DNA of 64,000 bases from Bacillus sp. EB106-08-02-XG196 (GCF_013396335.1 NZ_JABWSY010000002.1:395048-459047); one strand, 5' to 3'; shown: positions 36,600-46,725, counted from the stretch's first letter. The notes: generated from the sequence alone by a model not told the origin. Translations and numbers: made by a program.

Positions 36600-37938
36600 T
36601 AATAAGAATGAACAAGGATATGCACTCGTTACTGTATTGCTTATTGTAACAGTTTTCACAGTTATTTTCCTTTCATTTATGGGTCAGGCATTCTCAAGTG
36701 TAAAGCAAAATCAAGTGGTTGAGAAGACTACACGCTCTGTAGCGGCGGCTGAAATGGGAATATCCTATTATCAAGTAACAATCCAGAACATGTTTAAATT
36801 AAATCAAACTACAGTTACTGAATATGTCAGATCCATTATGGATGATGAAACAATAGACAGTGAAACAGTAGATTTTAAACGACTTGCAACAGAAAAAATG
36901 GCTGAACAACTTCAAATCATGATACCGGTTGAGTCTGGTTTACCCATAGAATCAATCAAATACATGATAGGAACACCAACAGAACCAATTCGGATTGACG
37001 ACCATCCTAACGCTTCATACTATATAAAAGATTTTAAAGCAGAAGCTGTTAATGCTGAATCAAATAGACCCTATATAATTAATATCAGCTTTAATGTTGT
37101 TGGTACAGAGGATGGAAAGGATACTATACTCTCTACCAAAATGTTTATAGATTTAAATACAATTGTTAATCTTCCTACAACCGAAAACCCTGATAACTAC
37201 CAAATGCCATCTTTCAATAACATCAAAAAGCCAACTACAAATACATGTATAACGTTAGCATGTAATAATGTTGTTATTGAAGGAAATGCAGATTTTCAAG
37301 GGAACAATGAACTTAAAAGTTTTCAAACCATATATGTTACTAGTACACCCACCCAGCCAGGTAACATATCGATAACTGGACAAGGTAATGAAAACAATAT
37401 TACCAATATTAATATTCATGCTGAAGGTGATATTTATATTGGACAGAATATGAATAGACAAATAAAACTAACCTTAGAAACAAATGGGAATGCAACTTTT
37501 GGTCAAAACTTAAAAATTAATTCTTACTCAAACTTATTAGTAAATCGGAATCTTAAAGTAATAGAAGGATTAAGCATCGAGGATCATTCTTTTGCATATA
37601 TTGGTGAAAATGCAACTGTTAATTCCTTAACCATTCAAACATCATCTAAAATGTGTGTGAAAGGTAACCTAAATTACAATCAAAACAATGGCATTACTGT
37701 AACAACCAAAAATAATGATGATTTACCAAGTAAGCTGTATGTATCAGGGGATGTAAACAAATACGCTGGATTGGATGCTAATAATAATCCAAAATATGTA
37801 ATTGACACTGCAATGAATACTCTCTACAAAGTTAGTTCACTTGAATTCGCTAAACAGTGTGGTACCTATGTTCCACCAGAATTCGAGATTAACTGGGGGG
37901 ACAGAATTAGTCCCGTAATAAGTGATGTTGAATATTAA
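36589..37938 (+). CDS. PilX-like large pilin/adhesin candidate with beta-helix region
   Basis: 449 aa. N-terminal prepilin-like segment NEQG|YALVTVLLIV lacks the Glu at +5, as do PilX/PilK-type minor pilins. Residues about 215-410 are a run of short strand-turn repeats (for example NVVIEGNADFQGN, NINIHAEGDIYIGQNM, GNATFGQNLKINS), suggesting a right-handed beta-helix like bactofilin or polymer-forming folds. ATG 36589 after AAGGGTG; overlaps the previous gene by 11 bp. The size and fold suit a tip adhesin. Confidence 0.7.
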   Translation: MEVNNKNEQGYALVTVLLIVTVFTVIFLSFMGQAFSSVKQNQVVEKTTRSVAAAEMGISYYQVTIQNMFKLNQTTVTEYVRSIMDDETIDSETVDFKRLATEKMAEQLQIMIPVESGLPIESIKYMIGTPTEPIRIDDHPNASYYIKDFKAEAVNAESNRPYIINISFNVVGTEDGKDTILSTKMFIDLNTIVNLPTTENPDNYQMPSFNNIKKPTTNTCITLACNNVVIEGNADFQGNNELKSFQTIYVTSTPTQPGNISITGQGNENNITNINIHAEGDIYIGQNMNRQIKLTLETNGNATFGQNLKINSYSNLLVNRNLKVIEGLSIEDHSFAYIGENATVNSLTIQTSSKMCVKGNLNYNQNNGITVTTKNNDDLPSKLYVSGDVNKYAGLDANNNPKYVIDTAMNTLYKVSSLEFAKQCGTYVPPEFEINWGDRISPVISDVEY

Positions 37939-37942
37939 ATAA

Positions 37943-37990
37943 AAAAGAGGTGTGAAAGTAGTGTCAATAAACTACTCTCCCACCTCTTTT
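37943..37990. terminator. Bidirectional terminator between the minor pilins and the diguanylate cyclase
   Basis: AAAAGAGGTG/CACCTCTTTT outer stem with inner AGTAGT/ACTACT pairing and an 8-nt loop. A and T tracts lie on both sides, and convergent genes flank it. Confidence 0.9.
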
Positions 37991-39704
37991 AACATGTCGA
38001 ATATTCCGCAACCCGGTTCCTCCCAGCCCGCTTCGCCCCTACATACAACGCACGATCAGCATGCCGAATCAAAGCCAGTGAATCTTCTGCATCCTCAGGT
38101 GCCGTTGCGACTCCAATTGAAGCTGTTATTTTCACCTGGTGTTGGGCTAGATCTAATGATTGCTTTAATGTAAATGGCCAATTGGCAATGGCTTGTCTGA
38201 TCATTTCAGCCATTTGGTAGGCTTCCTCTTTTTGAGCTTCAGGTAAGAGAACTACAAATTCCTCGCCGCCGTATCGGGCGATGGTTCCGCGTGAACCTAT
38301 AAGGTTAGTTAATCTTGCTGCCAATTCACAGAGAATTTCATTTCCACTTTGGTGCCCATATGTGTCATTGACGGCCTTAAAATGGTCGATATCAAGAATG
38401 ATTAAGGATAAAACCTTGCGTTCAAATTGCATTAATTTAGCAAATTCCTCAGATAATAATTTTTCAAAGTACCGATAATTATATAATTTCGTTAGTGCAC
38501 AGTGTTCGCTTTGCCTCTTTGTAAGCTCATAATGCTTTGCATTTTCCATTGCCACTGCAAAATAGGAACAAAGAATATCGACAATCATAAGCTGAGATTT
38601 TTCATATGCCCTTTTTCGCTTTGAAGCTAGCATCAGTACCCCAATTGCCTTTTTATTTCTGACAATTGGTACCGCTAATATACTTTCAGCATCCGTTGGG
38701 AGAAAGCCCTTCGAAAAAGTCTGCCAATCTTTTTTTGCATTATATAAGCAGCCTTTTTGCTTTTCCCAAACAAAACCGCTTATTCCCTCATTTTTTCTAA
38801 TCATTACTATATCGCTGGTTAACCCAGTACCGCCTTCAATTTGGCGGGTTAAGTGGAGTTCGTCTTCATTTACTACTTCTAGAATATAGGCGTAGTCAAC
38901 CGGAAGCATTTCACTAAGCTTTTGGATGAAAAGGTCAATTACCCCATTAACCTCGAGTCGTTCTGCCATTTGGTGGCCAATTTCAGCAGCTTTCTGTAAA
39001 TACTCATTTACTTTTTGACTAGAATAATACAGATTGAATATGATTGATAGACTAATAAAAGGAATACCTACGATTAATAGTGCCAAGAATCCTACCTGGT
39101 TGTAAAACATATATAACATTAATCCAAGTGGTAGAGTGACTAGAGTGGTACTTGTCTCGACAATAAACTCTTTTCCGAAGTAGGATTCATTCCTCTTATA
39201 TATATAACGAATATGAATAGAAATAATAACCTGGTTTAAGAAGTAACTTACAACACCATATAAAGCAGCAAGCCATAACGATCGTGGATCATTCATAAGA
39301 TTAGGTCCTGTCTGCCCTCCGAGTGAATAATAAAAAATACCACTCAGGAAAGAAACAAGAAAGAACATATTCAGATTTAGAGGAAGTCGGAAAGATTCTC
39401 CCTTCTGAATCCTTATTTTTAGAAGCAGAACGATTACTGCAATCTGCGCAAGAACCATTTCTGCAAATATGCCTAAACTTAAAAAGACGGCAAGGGATAC
39501 CCATTGAATCAAAAAGATAGACATCTCATTGATAATGATTGGCATTGAGGCTACAACTGACGTTAATAACAAAAATGCCAGCAGTTCTAACCAGCGGCCA
39601 GAGAAGTCAGGAGGGTAAGTTTTGTAGGTAAACCACATACCTGGAGGTACTATCAAAAGCCATACAAGAAAGATCGCTCTTTTCATTTTAGCTTGAACTG
39701 CCAC
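37989..39704 (-). CDS. Membrane GAF–GGDEF diguanylate cyclase
   Basis: Makes c-di-GMP from GTP. The 571-aa protein has about six membrane helices (1-195), a coiled segment, a GAF domain (about 230-380) and a C-terminal GGDEF domain with RYGGEEFVVLLPE, so the active-site motif is intact. The expected RxxD inhibitory site five residues upstream is absent (IGSRGTIARY instead), suggesting weak product inhibition. GTG start after GGGGAGGGG. Convergent with the minor pilin genes; the adjacent pilB has a MshEN-type domain. Confidence 0.92.
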   Translation of the reverse strand: MAVQAKMKRAIFLVWLLIVPPGMWFTYKTYPPDFSGRWLELLAFLLLTSVVASMPIIINEMSIFLIQWVSLAVFLSLGIFAEMVLAQIAVIVLLLKIRIQKGESFRLPLNLNMFFLVSFLSGIFYYSLGGQTGPNLMNDPRSLWLAALYGVVSYFLNQVIISIHIRYIYKRNESYFGKEFIVETSTTLVTLPLGLMLYMFYNQVGFLALLIVGIPFISLSIIFNLYYSSQKVNEYLQKAAEIGHQMAERLEVNGVIDLFIQKLSEMLPVDYAYILEVVNEDELHLTRQIEGGTGLTSDIVMIRKNEGISGFVWEKQKGCLYNAKKDWQTFSKGFLPTDAESILAVPIVRNKKAIGVLMLASKRKRAYEKSQLMIVDILCSYFAVAMENAKHYELTKRQSEHCALTKLYNYRYFEKLLSEEFAKLMQFERKVLSLIILDIDHFKAVNDTYGHQSGNEILCELAARLTNLIGSRGTIARYGGEEFVVLLPEAQKEEAYQMAEMIRQAIANWPFTLKQSLDLAQHQVKITASIGVATAPEDAEDSLALIRHADRALYVGAKRAGRNRVAEYSTC

Positions 39705-39775
39705 ATAACTCCCCTCCCCACTTACATTATTTTGAAATCGAGATGTATTTATTTTACCAAAAATACTTTAGCTTG

Positions 39776-41095
39776 TCATAATGAAATTGTATTGTTTTTC
39801 AAAAATTCACACAAGTAAGGTTTAGCCTCAGAGATGAAATACAAAGACCCTGTAACAACTAGCACGGAATCCGGCTGTGAATTTTGGATACATTTGGCAA
39901 GATGAGAATCCCAATTTTCCCCGATACTTTTATTCTTCGAATGACTTAAAGCGAACAAATCAATCGCTTCTGCTGCCCGAGGAAAGTCAAACGAAACAAA
40001 GGAGATTTCATCTGCTACTTGATCCAATTGAGAAATCATTTGGTCTAGCTTTTTATCTTTTAATGCTGCAAATACAATATGAATAGTATAGTTAGAATAG
40101 CGATTTGATAGTTCATGAACAAGAGCTGAAATACCTTCGTCATTATGGGCACCGTCTATAATAACGAGTGGATGATTTGATAATATTTCAAACCTGCCTG
40201 GCCAATATGCTTTCTTTAAGCCTGTCCTAATTGCGTTCTCAGAGATGGAGAATTCTTCGTGATGATTGATAGACTGAGCCGCCATTACTGCTAATGCTGC
40301 ATTTTCTGTTTGGTGCTGCCCAATCATACTGATTTCTAGTCCATTTAACAATTGCTCACCTTTTAAAGTAAATACCTCACCCGCAGGTTGAGGACTGTGG
40401 GAGGTAATGGAGAAATCCTGATTAAGAATACTCAAAGGAGCATTTATTTTTTTAGCTTGCCTTTTTATCACCTTTAAGGCATTTGTATTTTTAACTGCAG
40501 TGAAAGTAGGAATCCCCGCTTTTATAATCCCTGCTTTTTCAAAAGCAATTTCCTCATAGGTATGCCCTAATATATTCGTATGATCTAGTCCTATATTTGT
40601 TATGACAGAAGCAATTGGTTGAATAATATTCGTTGAATCAAATCTTCCCCCCAAGCCAACTTCGTATAAAACAATGTCCACCTGATTTACATTCGCAAAA
40701 TAATAGAAAGACATCGCAGTGATCACTTCAAACTCTGTAGGTCCGCCAAGTTCGGTTTCCTCTAATTCGTCAGCAAGCGGCGCAATTACATTTGTCAATT
40801 CCAACACTTCTTCGTCATTGATGGGCTTTCCATTTACCGAAATTCGTTCATTGAATTGTTCAATATATGGTGAGGTAAAGGTACCAACGGAATAACCACC
40901 TGTTTCAAGAATCGAACGGAGATAGGTTACAGTTGAACCTTTGCCATTTGTACCGCCAATATGGACTGTTTTCATTTTTAATTCTGGATGTCCAAGTTTC
41001 TCCATCATCCATTCCATACGGGCAAGGCCTGGTTTAATGCCGAGCCTTAATCTTGCATGAATCCAGTCAAGGGCTTCGCTATAAGTTGTAAACAT
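39776..41095 (-). CDS. folC: Folylpolyglutamate synthase/dihydrofolate synthase
   Basis: Adds glutamate to dihydropteroate and folates. 439 aa, with P-loop GGTNGKGSTVTYLRS (about 46), Mur ligase-like core SVITNIGLDHTNILGHT and ADP-binding C-terminal domain VIIDGAHNDEGI. The start is ATG 41095 with GAGGTG six bases upstream; a GTG at 41104 is within that ribosome site. Downstream of valS as in B. subtilis. Confidence 0.95.
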   Translation of the reverse strand: MFTTYSEALDWIHARLRLGIKPGLARMEWMMEKLGHPELKMKTVHIGGTNGKGSTVTYLRSILETGGYSVGTFTSPYIEQFNERISVNGKPINDEEVLELTNVIAPLADELEETELGGPTEFEVITAMSFYYFANVNQVDIVLYEVGLGGRFDSTNIIQPIASVITNIGLDHTNILGHTYEEIAFEKAGIIKAGIPTFTAVKNTNALKVIKRQAKKINAPLSILNQDFSITSHSPQPAGEVFTLKGEQLLNGLEISMIGQHQTENAALAVMAAQSINHHEEFSISENAIRTGLKKAYWPGRFEILSNHPLVIIDGAHNDEGISALVHELSNRYSNYTIHIVFAALKDKKLDQMISQLDQVADEISFVSFDFPRAAEAIDLFALSHSKNKSIGENWDSHLAKCIQNSQPDSVLVVTGSLYFISEAKPYLCEFLKNNTISL

Positions 41096-41118
41096 CCATG
41101 ACACCTCTATTAAGTATT

Positions 41119-41154
41119 CTAAAAGAAGACGAATCCTAAAGCAGGACTCGTCTT
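41119..41154 (-). terminator. valS terminator
   Basis: AAGACGAGTCCT/AGGATTCGTCTT stem, 5-nt loop, followed by CTTTTAG on the minus strand, in the valS-folC gap. Confidence 0.65.
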
Positions 41155-41168
41155 ACTTACTTAACTTA

Positions 41169-43814
41169 TTATATACCTTTTAGCTCATTTAAACGTGCTT
41201 CCACTAACGCTCTCTTTTCGCGATAATCTTTTTCTTTGGCACGCTCTTCAGCAACAACACTTTCAGGCGCCTTTTTCATAAAGCCTTCGTTGTTGAGTTT
41301 CTTTTCAACTCTTTCAACTTCTTTTGTATATTTCTCCACTTCTTTTTGAAGACGGGCAATTTCTTCATCAATGTTAATCAATCCTTCCAGTGGAAGAATG
41401 ATTTCTAATCCAGTGATCACGGCTGTCATAGCCTTTTCTGGCGTTTCAAGATTGATTCCTATTTGTAATTCTTCTGGGTTACAGAATTTTTCAATATAGG
41501 CTTGATTCTTTTCGATTGCTTTTAAAACTGAATCGTCCTTCGCCTTCACAAGCATTTTAATCTTCTTGCTCATTGGCGTGTTTACTTCGGCACGGATGTT
41601 TCGAACGGAACGAATCATTTCCATTAACATCTTCATTTCTTGTGCTGCTGTTTCATCCGAATAGACTGGATTAACCTCAGGCCACTTAGCGGTTGTAATC
41701 GATTCACCAGCATGTGGAAGGTTCTGCCAGATTTCCTCGGTAATGAATGGCATGAATGGATGTAACAAACGCATCGTCTGATCTAACACATGTGCGAGAA
41801 TCGAACGAGTAGTTTTCTTAGCTGCTTCATCGTCACCATATAATGGAAGCTTAGCCATCTCAATATACCAGTCACAGAAATCATCCCAGATGAAGTTATA
41901 AAGGGCACGGCCAGCTTCTCCGAATTCATAACGCTCTGAAAGCTTCGTAACAGTTTCGATGGTTTCGTTTAATTGCGTTAGAATCCATTTATCTGCAACA
42001 GACTTTTCTCCGCTAAAATCAATTTCAGCATGTGTCATGCCATCCATATTCATTAGTGCAAAACGAGAGGCATTCCAGATTTTATTAGCAAAGTTCCAAG
42101 TGGATTCAACTTTTTCAAAGCTAAAGCGTAAATCCTGACCTGGAGAGCTTCCTGTTGAAAGGAAGTAACGTAAGGCATCGGCACCGTATTTATCGATGAC
42201 ATCCATTGGGTCTACACCGTTACCAAGAGACTTACTCATTTTGCGTCCTTGTTCATCTCGAACTAATCCGTGGATTAAAACATCTTTAAACGGTCGTTCA
42301 CCCGTGAATTCAAGGCTTTGGAAAATCATTCTTGAAACCCAGAAGAAGATGATATCATAACCGGTTACGAGTACATCTGTTGGGAAGAAACGCTTGAAGT
42401 CCTCTGCTTCAACATTTGGCCAGCCCATTGTGGAAAACGGCCATAATGCAGAACTGAACCAGGTATCCAATACGTCTTTATCCTGCTCCCAATTTTCGAT
42501 ATCGGCAGGAGCTTCGTGACCAACAAATACCTCGCCTGTTTGCTTATGATACCAAGCTGGAATTCTGTGACCCCACCATAGCTGTCTTGAGATACACCAG
42601 TCACGGATATTTTCCATCCATCGCAGATAGGTATTTTCAAAGCGATTTGGCACAAAGTTTACTTTATTCTCTTTGTTTTGAAGCGCAATCGCTTCATCAG
42701 CAAGTGGCTGCATTTTAACAAACCATTGTGTCGATAAATAAGGCTCAACTACTGCTCCGCTTCGTTCGGAATGTCCAACTGAGTGCAAATGCTCTTCAAT
42801 TTTGAAAAGAACGCCTTGTTCTTGAAGGTCTTTAACAATTTGCTTACGGCATTCAAATCGATCCATACCTTTGTATTTTCCAGCTCTATCATTCATTGTG
42901 CCGTCTTCGTTCATTACAAGAACTCGCTCGAGATTATGACGATTGCCGATTTCAAAATCGTTCGGGTCATGTGCAGGTGTAATTTTTACCGCTCCTGATC
43001 CGAATTCCATATCTACATAGTCGTCACCAACAATTTTGATTTCCCGGCCAACGATTGGTAGGATAACGGTTTTACCGATTAGATGCTTATAGCGCTCATC
43101 CTCTGGATGAACGGCAACAGCTGTATCGCCCAACATGGTTTCTGGACGAGTGGTCGCAACTTCAATATGTCCTGACCCGTCTGCTAATGGATATTTCATA
43201 TGATAAAATGCACCTTGAACATCCTTGTAAATAACTTCGATGTCAGATAATGCTGTCTTTGTAGATGGATCCCAGTTGATGATGTATTCGCCTCTGTAAA
43301 TTAAGCCTTTTTTATAAAGGGTAACAAATACCTCTTTTACAGCATCTGACAAACCTTCATCTAATGTGAAGCGCTCACGGCTGTAATCTAATCCTAAACC
43401 TAACTTTGACCATTGCTGGCGGATATGGGAAGCGTATTCTTCCTTCCACTTCCATGTTTCCTCAACGAACTTTTCACGTCCTAAATCATAACGGCTTTTT
43501 CCTTCACCGCGGAGTTTTTCTTCTACCTTCGCTTGTGTTGCGATACCGGCGTGGTCCATCCCTGGGAGCCAAAGAACATCGTAGCCTTGCATCCGCTTCA
43601 TGCGGGTAAGTATATCCTGTAATGTTGTATCCCAAGCATGCCCTAAATGGAGCTTCCCAGTAACGTTTGGCGGCGGGATCACGATGGTATAAGGCTTTTT
43701 ACCCTCATCGTTCTGTGCTTCAAAAAACTTGCCTTTTAACCACCACTCATAGCGTCCTTGCTCGATTGACTGTGGATCATACTTCGTCGGCATGGTTATT
43801 TCCTTTGTTTCCAT
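41169..43814 (-). CDS. valS: Valyl-tRNA synthetase
   Basis: Charges tRNA-Val. 881 aa, with HIGH-type motif [15 protein letters not shown] (about 48-62), CP1 editing domain (about 190-350), KMSKS in [12 protein letters not shown] (about 527) and a C-terminal coiled coil. The start is ATG 43814, preceded by GGAGATGG; the longer reading from 43847 has no ribosome site. Controlled by the T-box leader upstream. Confidence 0.97.
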   Translation of the reverse strand: METKEITMPTKYDPQSIEQGRYEWWLKGKFFEAQNDEGKKPYTIVIPPPNVTGKLHLGHAWDTTLQDILTRMKRMQGYDVLWLPGMDHAGIATQAKVEEKLRGEGKSRYDLGREKFVEETWKWKEEYASHIRQQWSKLGLGLDYSRERFTLDEGLSDAVKEVFVTLYKKGLIYRGEYIINWDPSTKTALSDIEVIYKDVQGAFYHMKYPLADGSGHIEVATTRPETMLGDTAVAVHPEDERYKHLIGKTVILPIVGREIKIVGDDYVDMEFGSGAVKITPAHDPNDFEIGNRHNLERVLVMNEDGTMNDRAGKYKGMDRFECRKQIVKDLQEQGVLFKIEEHLHSVGHSERSGAVVEPYLSTQWFVKMQPLADEAIALQNKENKVNFVPNRFENTYLRWMENIRDWCISRQLWWGHRIPAWYHKQTGEVFVGHEAPADIENWEQDKDVLDTWFSSALWPFSTMGWPNVEAEDFKRFFPTDVLVTGYDIIFFWVSRMIFQSLEFTGERPFKDVLIHGLVRDEQGRKMSKSLGNGVDPMDVIDKYGADALRYFLSTGSSPGQDLRFSFEKVESTWNFANKIWNASRFALMNMDGMTHAEIDFSGEKSVADKWILTQLNETIETVTKLSERYEFGEAGRALYNFIWDDFCDWYIEMAKLPLYGDDEAAKKTTRSILAHVLDQTMRLLHPFMPFITEEIWQNLPHAGESITTAKWPEVNPVYSDETAAQEMKMLMEMIRSVRNIRAEVNTPMSKKIKMLVKAKDDSVLKAIEKNQAYIEKFCNPEELQIGINLETPEKAMTAVITGLEIILPLEGLINIDEEIARLQKEVEKYTKEVERVEKKLNNEGFMKKAPESVVAEERAKEKDYREKRALVEARLNELKGI

Positions 43815-43861
43815 TTGACCATCTCCTTTATTTCTCTTTCTGCCCATTAAGAAAAACTAGA

Positions 43862-44123
43862 CAAACAAAAAACCCCATTCGTCATAAAAGGACGAATGGA
43901 GTTTGCTTCGCGGTACCACCTTTTTTCCAACCATAATGAAACTGGCTGGCTCTTAAATGGATAACGGATTTGATCCGTCCTCAACTAATAGGATTAGAAA
44001 ATCCGTTCGCTGAAGAAGCTCGAGGGCGACCTTCCGAGTGTCTGCTTAGGAAACCTTCCAGCTAATGGCTTCCCTCTCTTTAAGCAGGTGAACATCGTAC
44101 TCTTCCCTGTCTATGCTTATGTG
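43862..44123 (-). promoter_or_regulatory. T-box leader of valS (specifier GUC)
   Basis: The conserved T-box AAGGTGGTACCGCG is at complement 43910-43923 approximately. The factor-independent terminator is ACTCCATTCGTCC/GACGAATGGGGT plus a T run (complement 43868-43903). In Stem I, CGATGT/ACACTCG and CTGCTTA/TAAGCAG helices bracket a loop-E motif AGTA and place the triplet GUC (complement 44028-44030), followed by G, in the specifier position. GUC is a valine codon, matching the gene controlled. Uncharged tRNA-Val should favour read-through. Confidence 0.92.
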
Positions 44124-44129
44124 TTTTTT

Positions 44130-44135
44130 ATTATA
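44130..44135 (-). promoter_or_regulatory. Likely -10 of valS
   Basis: TATAAT on the minus strand about 7-12 bp before the T-box leader begins. No good -35 at 16-18 bp spacing. Confidence 0.4.
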
Positions 44136-44292
44136 TTGTTATACTACCCAAAAAAGGTTCTAGACGTCAATAATGATAGCCAATTTTTTTATATTATATA
44201 CCATTTTGCAAAAAACGTTAAGGAATTAGGAGAATTACCTATGTAGTAAGAATATACATAAAAGAAATGCCTTTTTGGAGAGGAAGGAAGTT

Positions 44293-44490
44293 ATGAAGCG
44301 GAGGAAGTTCATCACCAAATACTCCTATACTCCCTGGTATCGAACCTGCAGGAGAGTATGTGAACAGCTGATTTTGCCGTTTACGATTTTTCAATTAATC
44401 CGGACGTTATTTATTCCTACAGTCTTTGATGTTTTATTACTAAGTATTTTTATTGCGATTGCCGTATCTATATATTTTGAAATTGTTTAA
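44293..44490 (+). CDS. Small two-helix membrane protein
   Basis: I do not recognise a family. 65 aa from ATG 44293 behind GAGGAAGGAAG. Basic N-terminus (KRRKFITKYSYTPWYRTCRR), then two hydrophobic segments at about 28-43 and 46-64, so most likely a membrane protein with both ends inside. Plus-strand orphan between valS and ysxE, ending in a shared terminator. Confidence 0.6.
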   Translation: MKRRKFITKYSYTPWYRTCRRVCEQLILPFTIFQLIRTLFIPTVFDVLLLSIFIAIAVSIYFEIV

Positions 44491-44525
44491 GAGCCCAAAA
44501 AGCAATCTTTACTGCTGCTGGGCTC
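44491..44525. terminator. Bidirectional terminator between the small membrane protein and ysxE
   Basis: GAGCCCA/TGGGCTC arms with inner AGCA/TGCT pairing. The hairpin includes the ysxE stop codon. Confidence 0.7.
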
Positions 44526-45552
44526 CTTCTTTTGCCTGCCTCTCTTGTTCATCGAGTTCTGTCATTCTCATCACAACATACTCGGAATTCTTTAAATGCC
44601 AGTATTTGCGCTGCAGCATTCGCACAAATTTCAACTCATTTTTTGGCTGTTCTTTTTTATAATACCGTTCGACCACCTGGATAATCGGAATGGGATAAGC
44701 TAAATAGCTGAAGAAAAGAAGTTTTTCGTCAGTTTTAAAAGGAAAGTATTTAAAGTAATGGTACACCCACTCGATTGCCTCATCATTACGTGTTGGCTGA
44801 GTATTAAAGGAACGTGACAGGTATGGTAATAGATCATGAATCGGTGAGCCGTAACGGGCATTTTCAAAGTTAATAAAATATCCGTAACCCTTATCGTCGT
44901 AAAGGAAATGCTCGGATGATAATTTCCCATGGGTAATCACCATTCGTGCTTTTTCATCTTCCTTTGTCTTTTCATACCATTCTTCAAATTTTGTTTTTGA
45001 AAAACGAAGCGCCTGGCTTATTTCGTTATAGTACAAGCAAAACAAAAGTTCAAAAGGAGACATATAGGTCTTTTTTTCACATTCATCGATAAACCCGTCG
45101 AGAAGCTCCTGATTTTTATCGAGCAGCGCAATGGTTTTATCATAATGTTCTTCTCGTTCGTCTTTGTTCACATTGATTTCTTTTGCAGATAATGTGTGAA
45201 GCCTTGCTAATTCACGAAATAGCTGCAGGTGTTTATGAGTCCGGTCTTCCTTTATTTCATTGGACATCCAAGGCATTAGGTAATATAGGTTTTTATCATG
45301 GAGGACACCATATCTTCCGTCCATAGTAGGAAAAATGGGCACAATCCGATTGAAGCCCTTTTGGTAAAGAAGATGGACATGGCGAACAAAATCTGTCCCC
45401 GTAGTCGGAACGATTTTCTTCAATGCAAATGTCCCTTTATCGGAATAGATTTTTTTAATATTGCCGTGTTCCTCAACGAAATAGGGCTTTACTTGATAGT
45501 TTTTTAAAATGGGTATAAGTGGCTCCAGCTGGTTCGAATCACTCATCAGCAT
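44509..45552 (-). CDS. ysxE: Spore coat protein YsxE (CotS-like kinase fold)
   Basis: 347 aa, aminoglycoside-phosphotransferase/CotS-type fold: N-lobe GTFALKKIVP, hinge YLMPWM, catalytic-loop-like VITHGKLSSEHFLYDDKGY. Catalytic Asp is replaced (HGKLS rather than HGDLH), so it may be a pseudokinase. Downstream of spoVID as in B. subtilis, where YsxE is a coat protein depending on SpoVID. Confidence 0.88.
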   Translation of the reverse strand: MLMSDSNQLEPLIPILKNYQVKPYFVEEHGNIKKIYSDKGTFALKKIVPTTGTDFVRHVHLLYQKGFNRIVPIFPTMDGRYGVLHDKNLYYLMPWMSNEIKEDRTHKHLQLFRELARLHTLSAKEINVNKDEREEHYDKTIALLDKNQELLDGFIDECEKKTYMSPFELLFCLYYNEISQALRFSKTKFEEWYEKTKEDEKARMVITHGKLSSEHFLYDDKGYGYFINFENARYGSPIHDLLPYLSRSFNTQPTRNDEAIEWVYHYFKYFPFKTDEKLLFFSYLAYPIPIIQVVERYYKKEQPKNELKFVRMLQRKYWHLKNSEYVVMRMTELDEQERQAKEGAQQQ

Positions 45553-45589
45553 TCAACTGCCTTTCGCTCATGGAAAGTCCTTAAAAGGA

Positions 45590-45617
45590 TGTGAGCAGGT
45601 TTTGAAACCCGCTCACA
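45590..45617 (-). terminator. Possible terminator between spoVID and ysxE
   Basis: GTGAGCGGGTTT/AAACCTGCTCAC stem with a short loop, followed by ATCCTTTT on the minus strand. It may partly separate ysxE expression from spoVID. Confidence 0.5.
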
Positions 45618-45630
45618 CTTCTTTTGGTAA

Positions 45631-46725
45631 TTATTTTTTTGCAAAGGAAACAGGTACATATAATACTTGACCCTCATATACATCTTGATTGAGTTCAAGA
45701 TTATTGTACCGCAGCAGGTTTGGTACGGAAACGTCATAACGGTCGGAAAGACTGTCGAGCGTATCGCCCTTTTGAACTATACAAACTTTTAATCTAGCTT
45801 GATCTGAAGCTTCTTCCTTGCGGGCAAAGAACTCCGTTAATGTCATTGTTTTCTTCTTGGTATTTTTCTTTTTAGCTTGTTTTGGCGGTGCTTCTGGAGA
45901 GGATGAACTCTCTTCCATAACTGGCTCTTTTGGTTCTGCTGGGACTTCTATTTCTTGTTGAATTGGTTCCGCTGGAGCTTCTTCGACGATTTCCTCCATC
46001 TCATCGACTGGCTCACTTATTTCACTTCTGGCATGCTCAAAAACTAAAGGCCGCTGTGGCTCTTCTTCAAGCTCTTCTTCAGGCTCTTGATACGAAAAGG
46101 TTGGGAATTTCGGGAAAGCTTCAACCTTTTCTTCTTCTGGCTGCTTTCTTGCTTCAGCCTCAAACAGGAAAGTATCCACGAATTGATTCTCTTCTTGATG
46201 TGTTTCTTCTAGTTCTTGTACTCTTGGCACTTCTACCTGATACCGATGAAGTACTTCATACTCTTCCTCTTGCTCGACCACTTCTTCTTGCTGAGTGGAA
46301 TCATACAAGCCGCTGATGGTCAGTTCTGCAGACAGTTTTAGGCAGCTGCGTTCCGGAATGGAATAGTCAAAGGACTCCACAATGACATCGATATCATAAA
46401 TGCTCTGAATTCGATTGTTTGGAATGGTAATATCTACCGGAAAACGATGTGAAAATTCACAAAAGCCTTCCTCCTGTGGATCTACTCTTTCAACATACTT
46501 TTGGTTAGGGGCATTTTCTTCCTCTTCAACGGCACTTTCTTCGTCATTTCTATATTCGCCTGTTAATTCCAGCGAACCACGTATGGTTACGTATTGATCA
46601 TTTTCCTGGATGGTAATATCCGGGTCTAGAGAAATCGACACAAGTTCAGCTACTTCCTGTCCCTTTCTAAACCACAAAGATTCCTCCAAGGAAAATCGCA
46701 GGCACGATTGATTCTCTTGAGACAA
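45631..46725 (-). CDS. spoVID: Stage VI sporulation protein D (SpoVID)
   Basis: Coat encasement scaffold that binds SafA and SpoIVA. The 364-aa protein has a conserved N-terminal domain (about 1-140; LRFSLEESLWFRKGQEV), a long Glu/Pro-rich middle (about 140-300) and a C-terminal LysM domain (about 317-360; KVCIVQKGDTLDSLSDRYDV). It starts at TTG 46725 behind AAAGGAGGAG with 7-nt spacing. Its known partner SafA is also in this window. Confidence 0.92.
   Translation of the reverse strand: MSQENQSCLRFSLEESLWFRKGQEVAELVSISLDPDITIQENDQYVTIRGSLELTGEYRNDEESAVEEEENAPNQKYVERVDPQEEGFCEFSHRFPVDITIPNNRIQSIYDIDVIVESFDYSIPERSCLKLSAELTISGLYDSTQQEEVVEQEEEYEVLHRYQVEVPRVQELEETHQEENQFVDTFLFEAEARKQPEEEKVEAFPKFPTFSYQEPEEELEEEPQRPLVFEHARSEISEPVDEMEEIVEEAPAEPIQQEIEVPAEPKEPVMEESSSSPEAPPKQAKKKNTKKKTMTLTEFFARKEEASDQARLKVCIVQKGDTLDSLSDRYDVSVPNLLRYNNLELNQDVYEGQVLYVPVSFAKK

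Noticed and set aside
42365-42655. 96-codon minus-strand frame inside valS
   Set aside because: It is an alternate frame of the valS coding region with no independent support.
44136-44170. TTGACG as -35 of valS
   Set aside because: It lies 29 bp from the TATAAT, too far for a sigma-A promoter.
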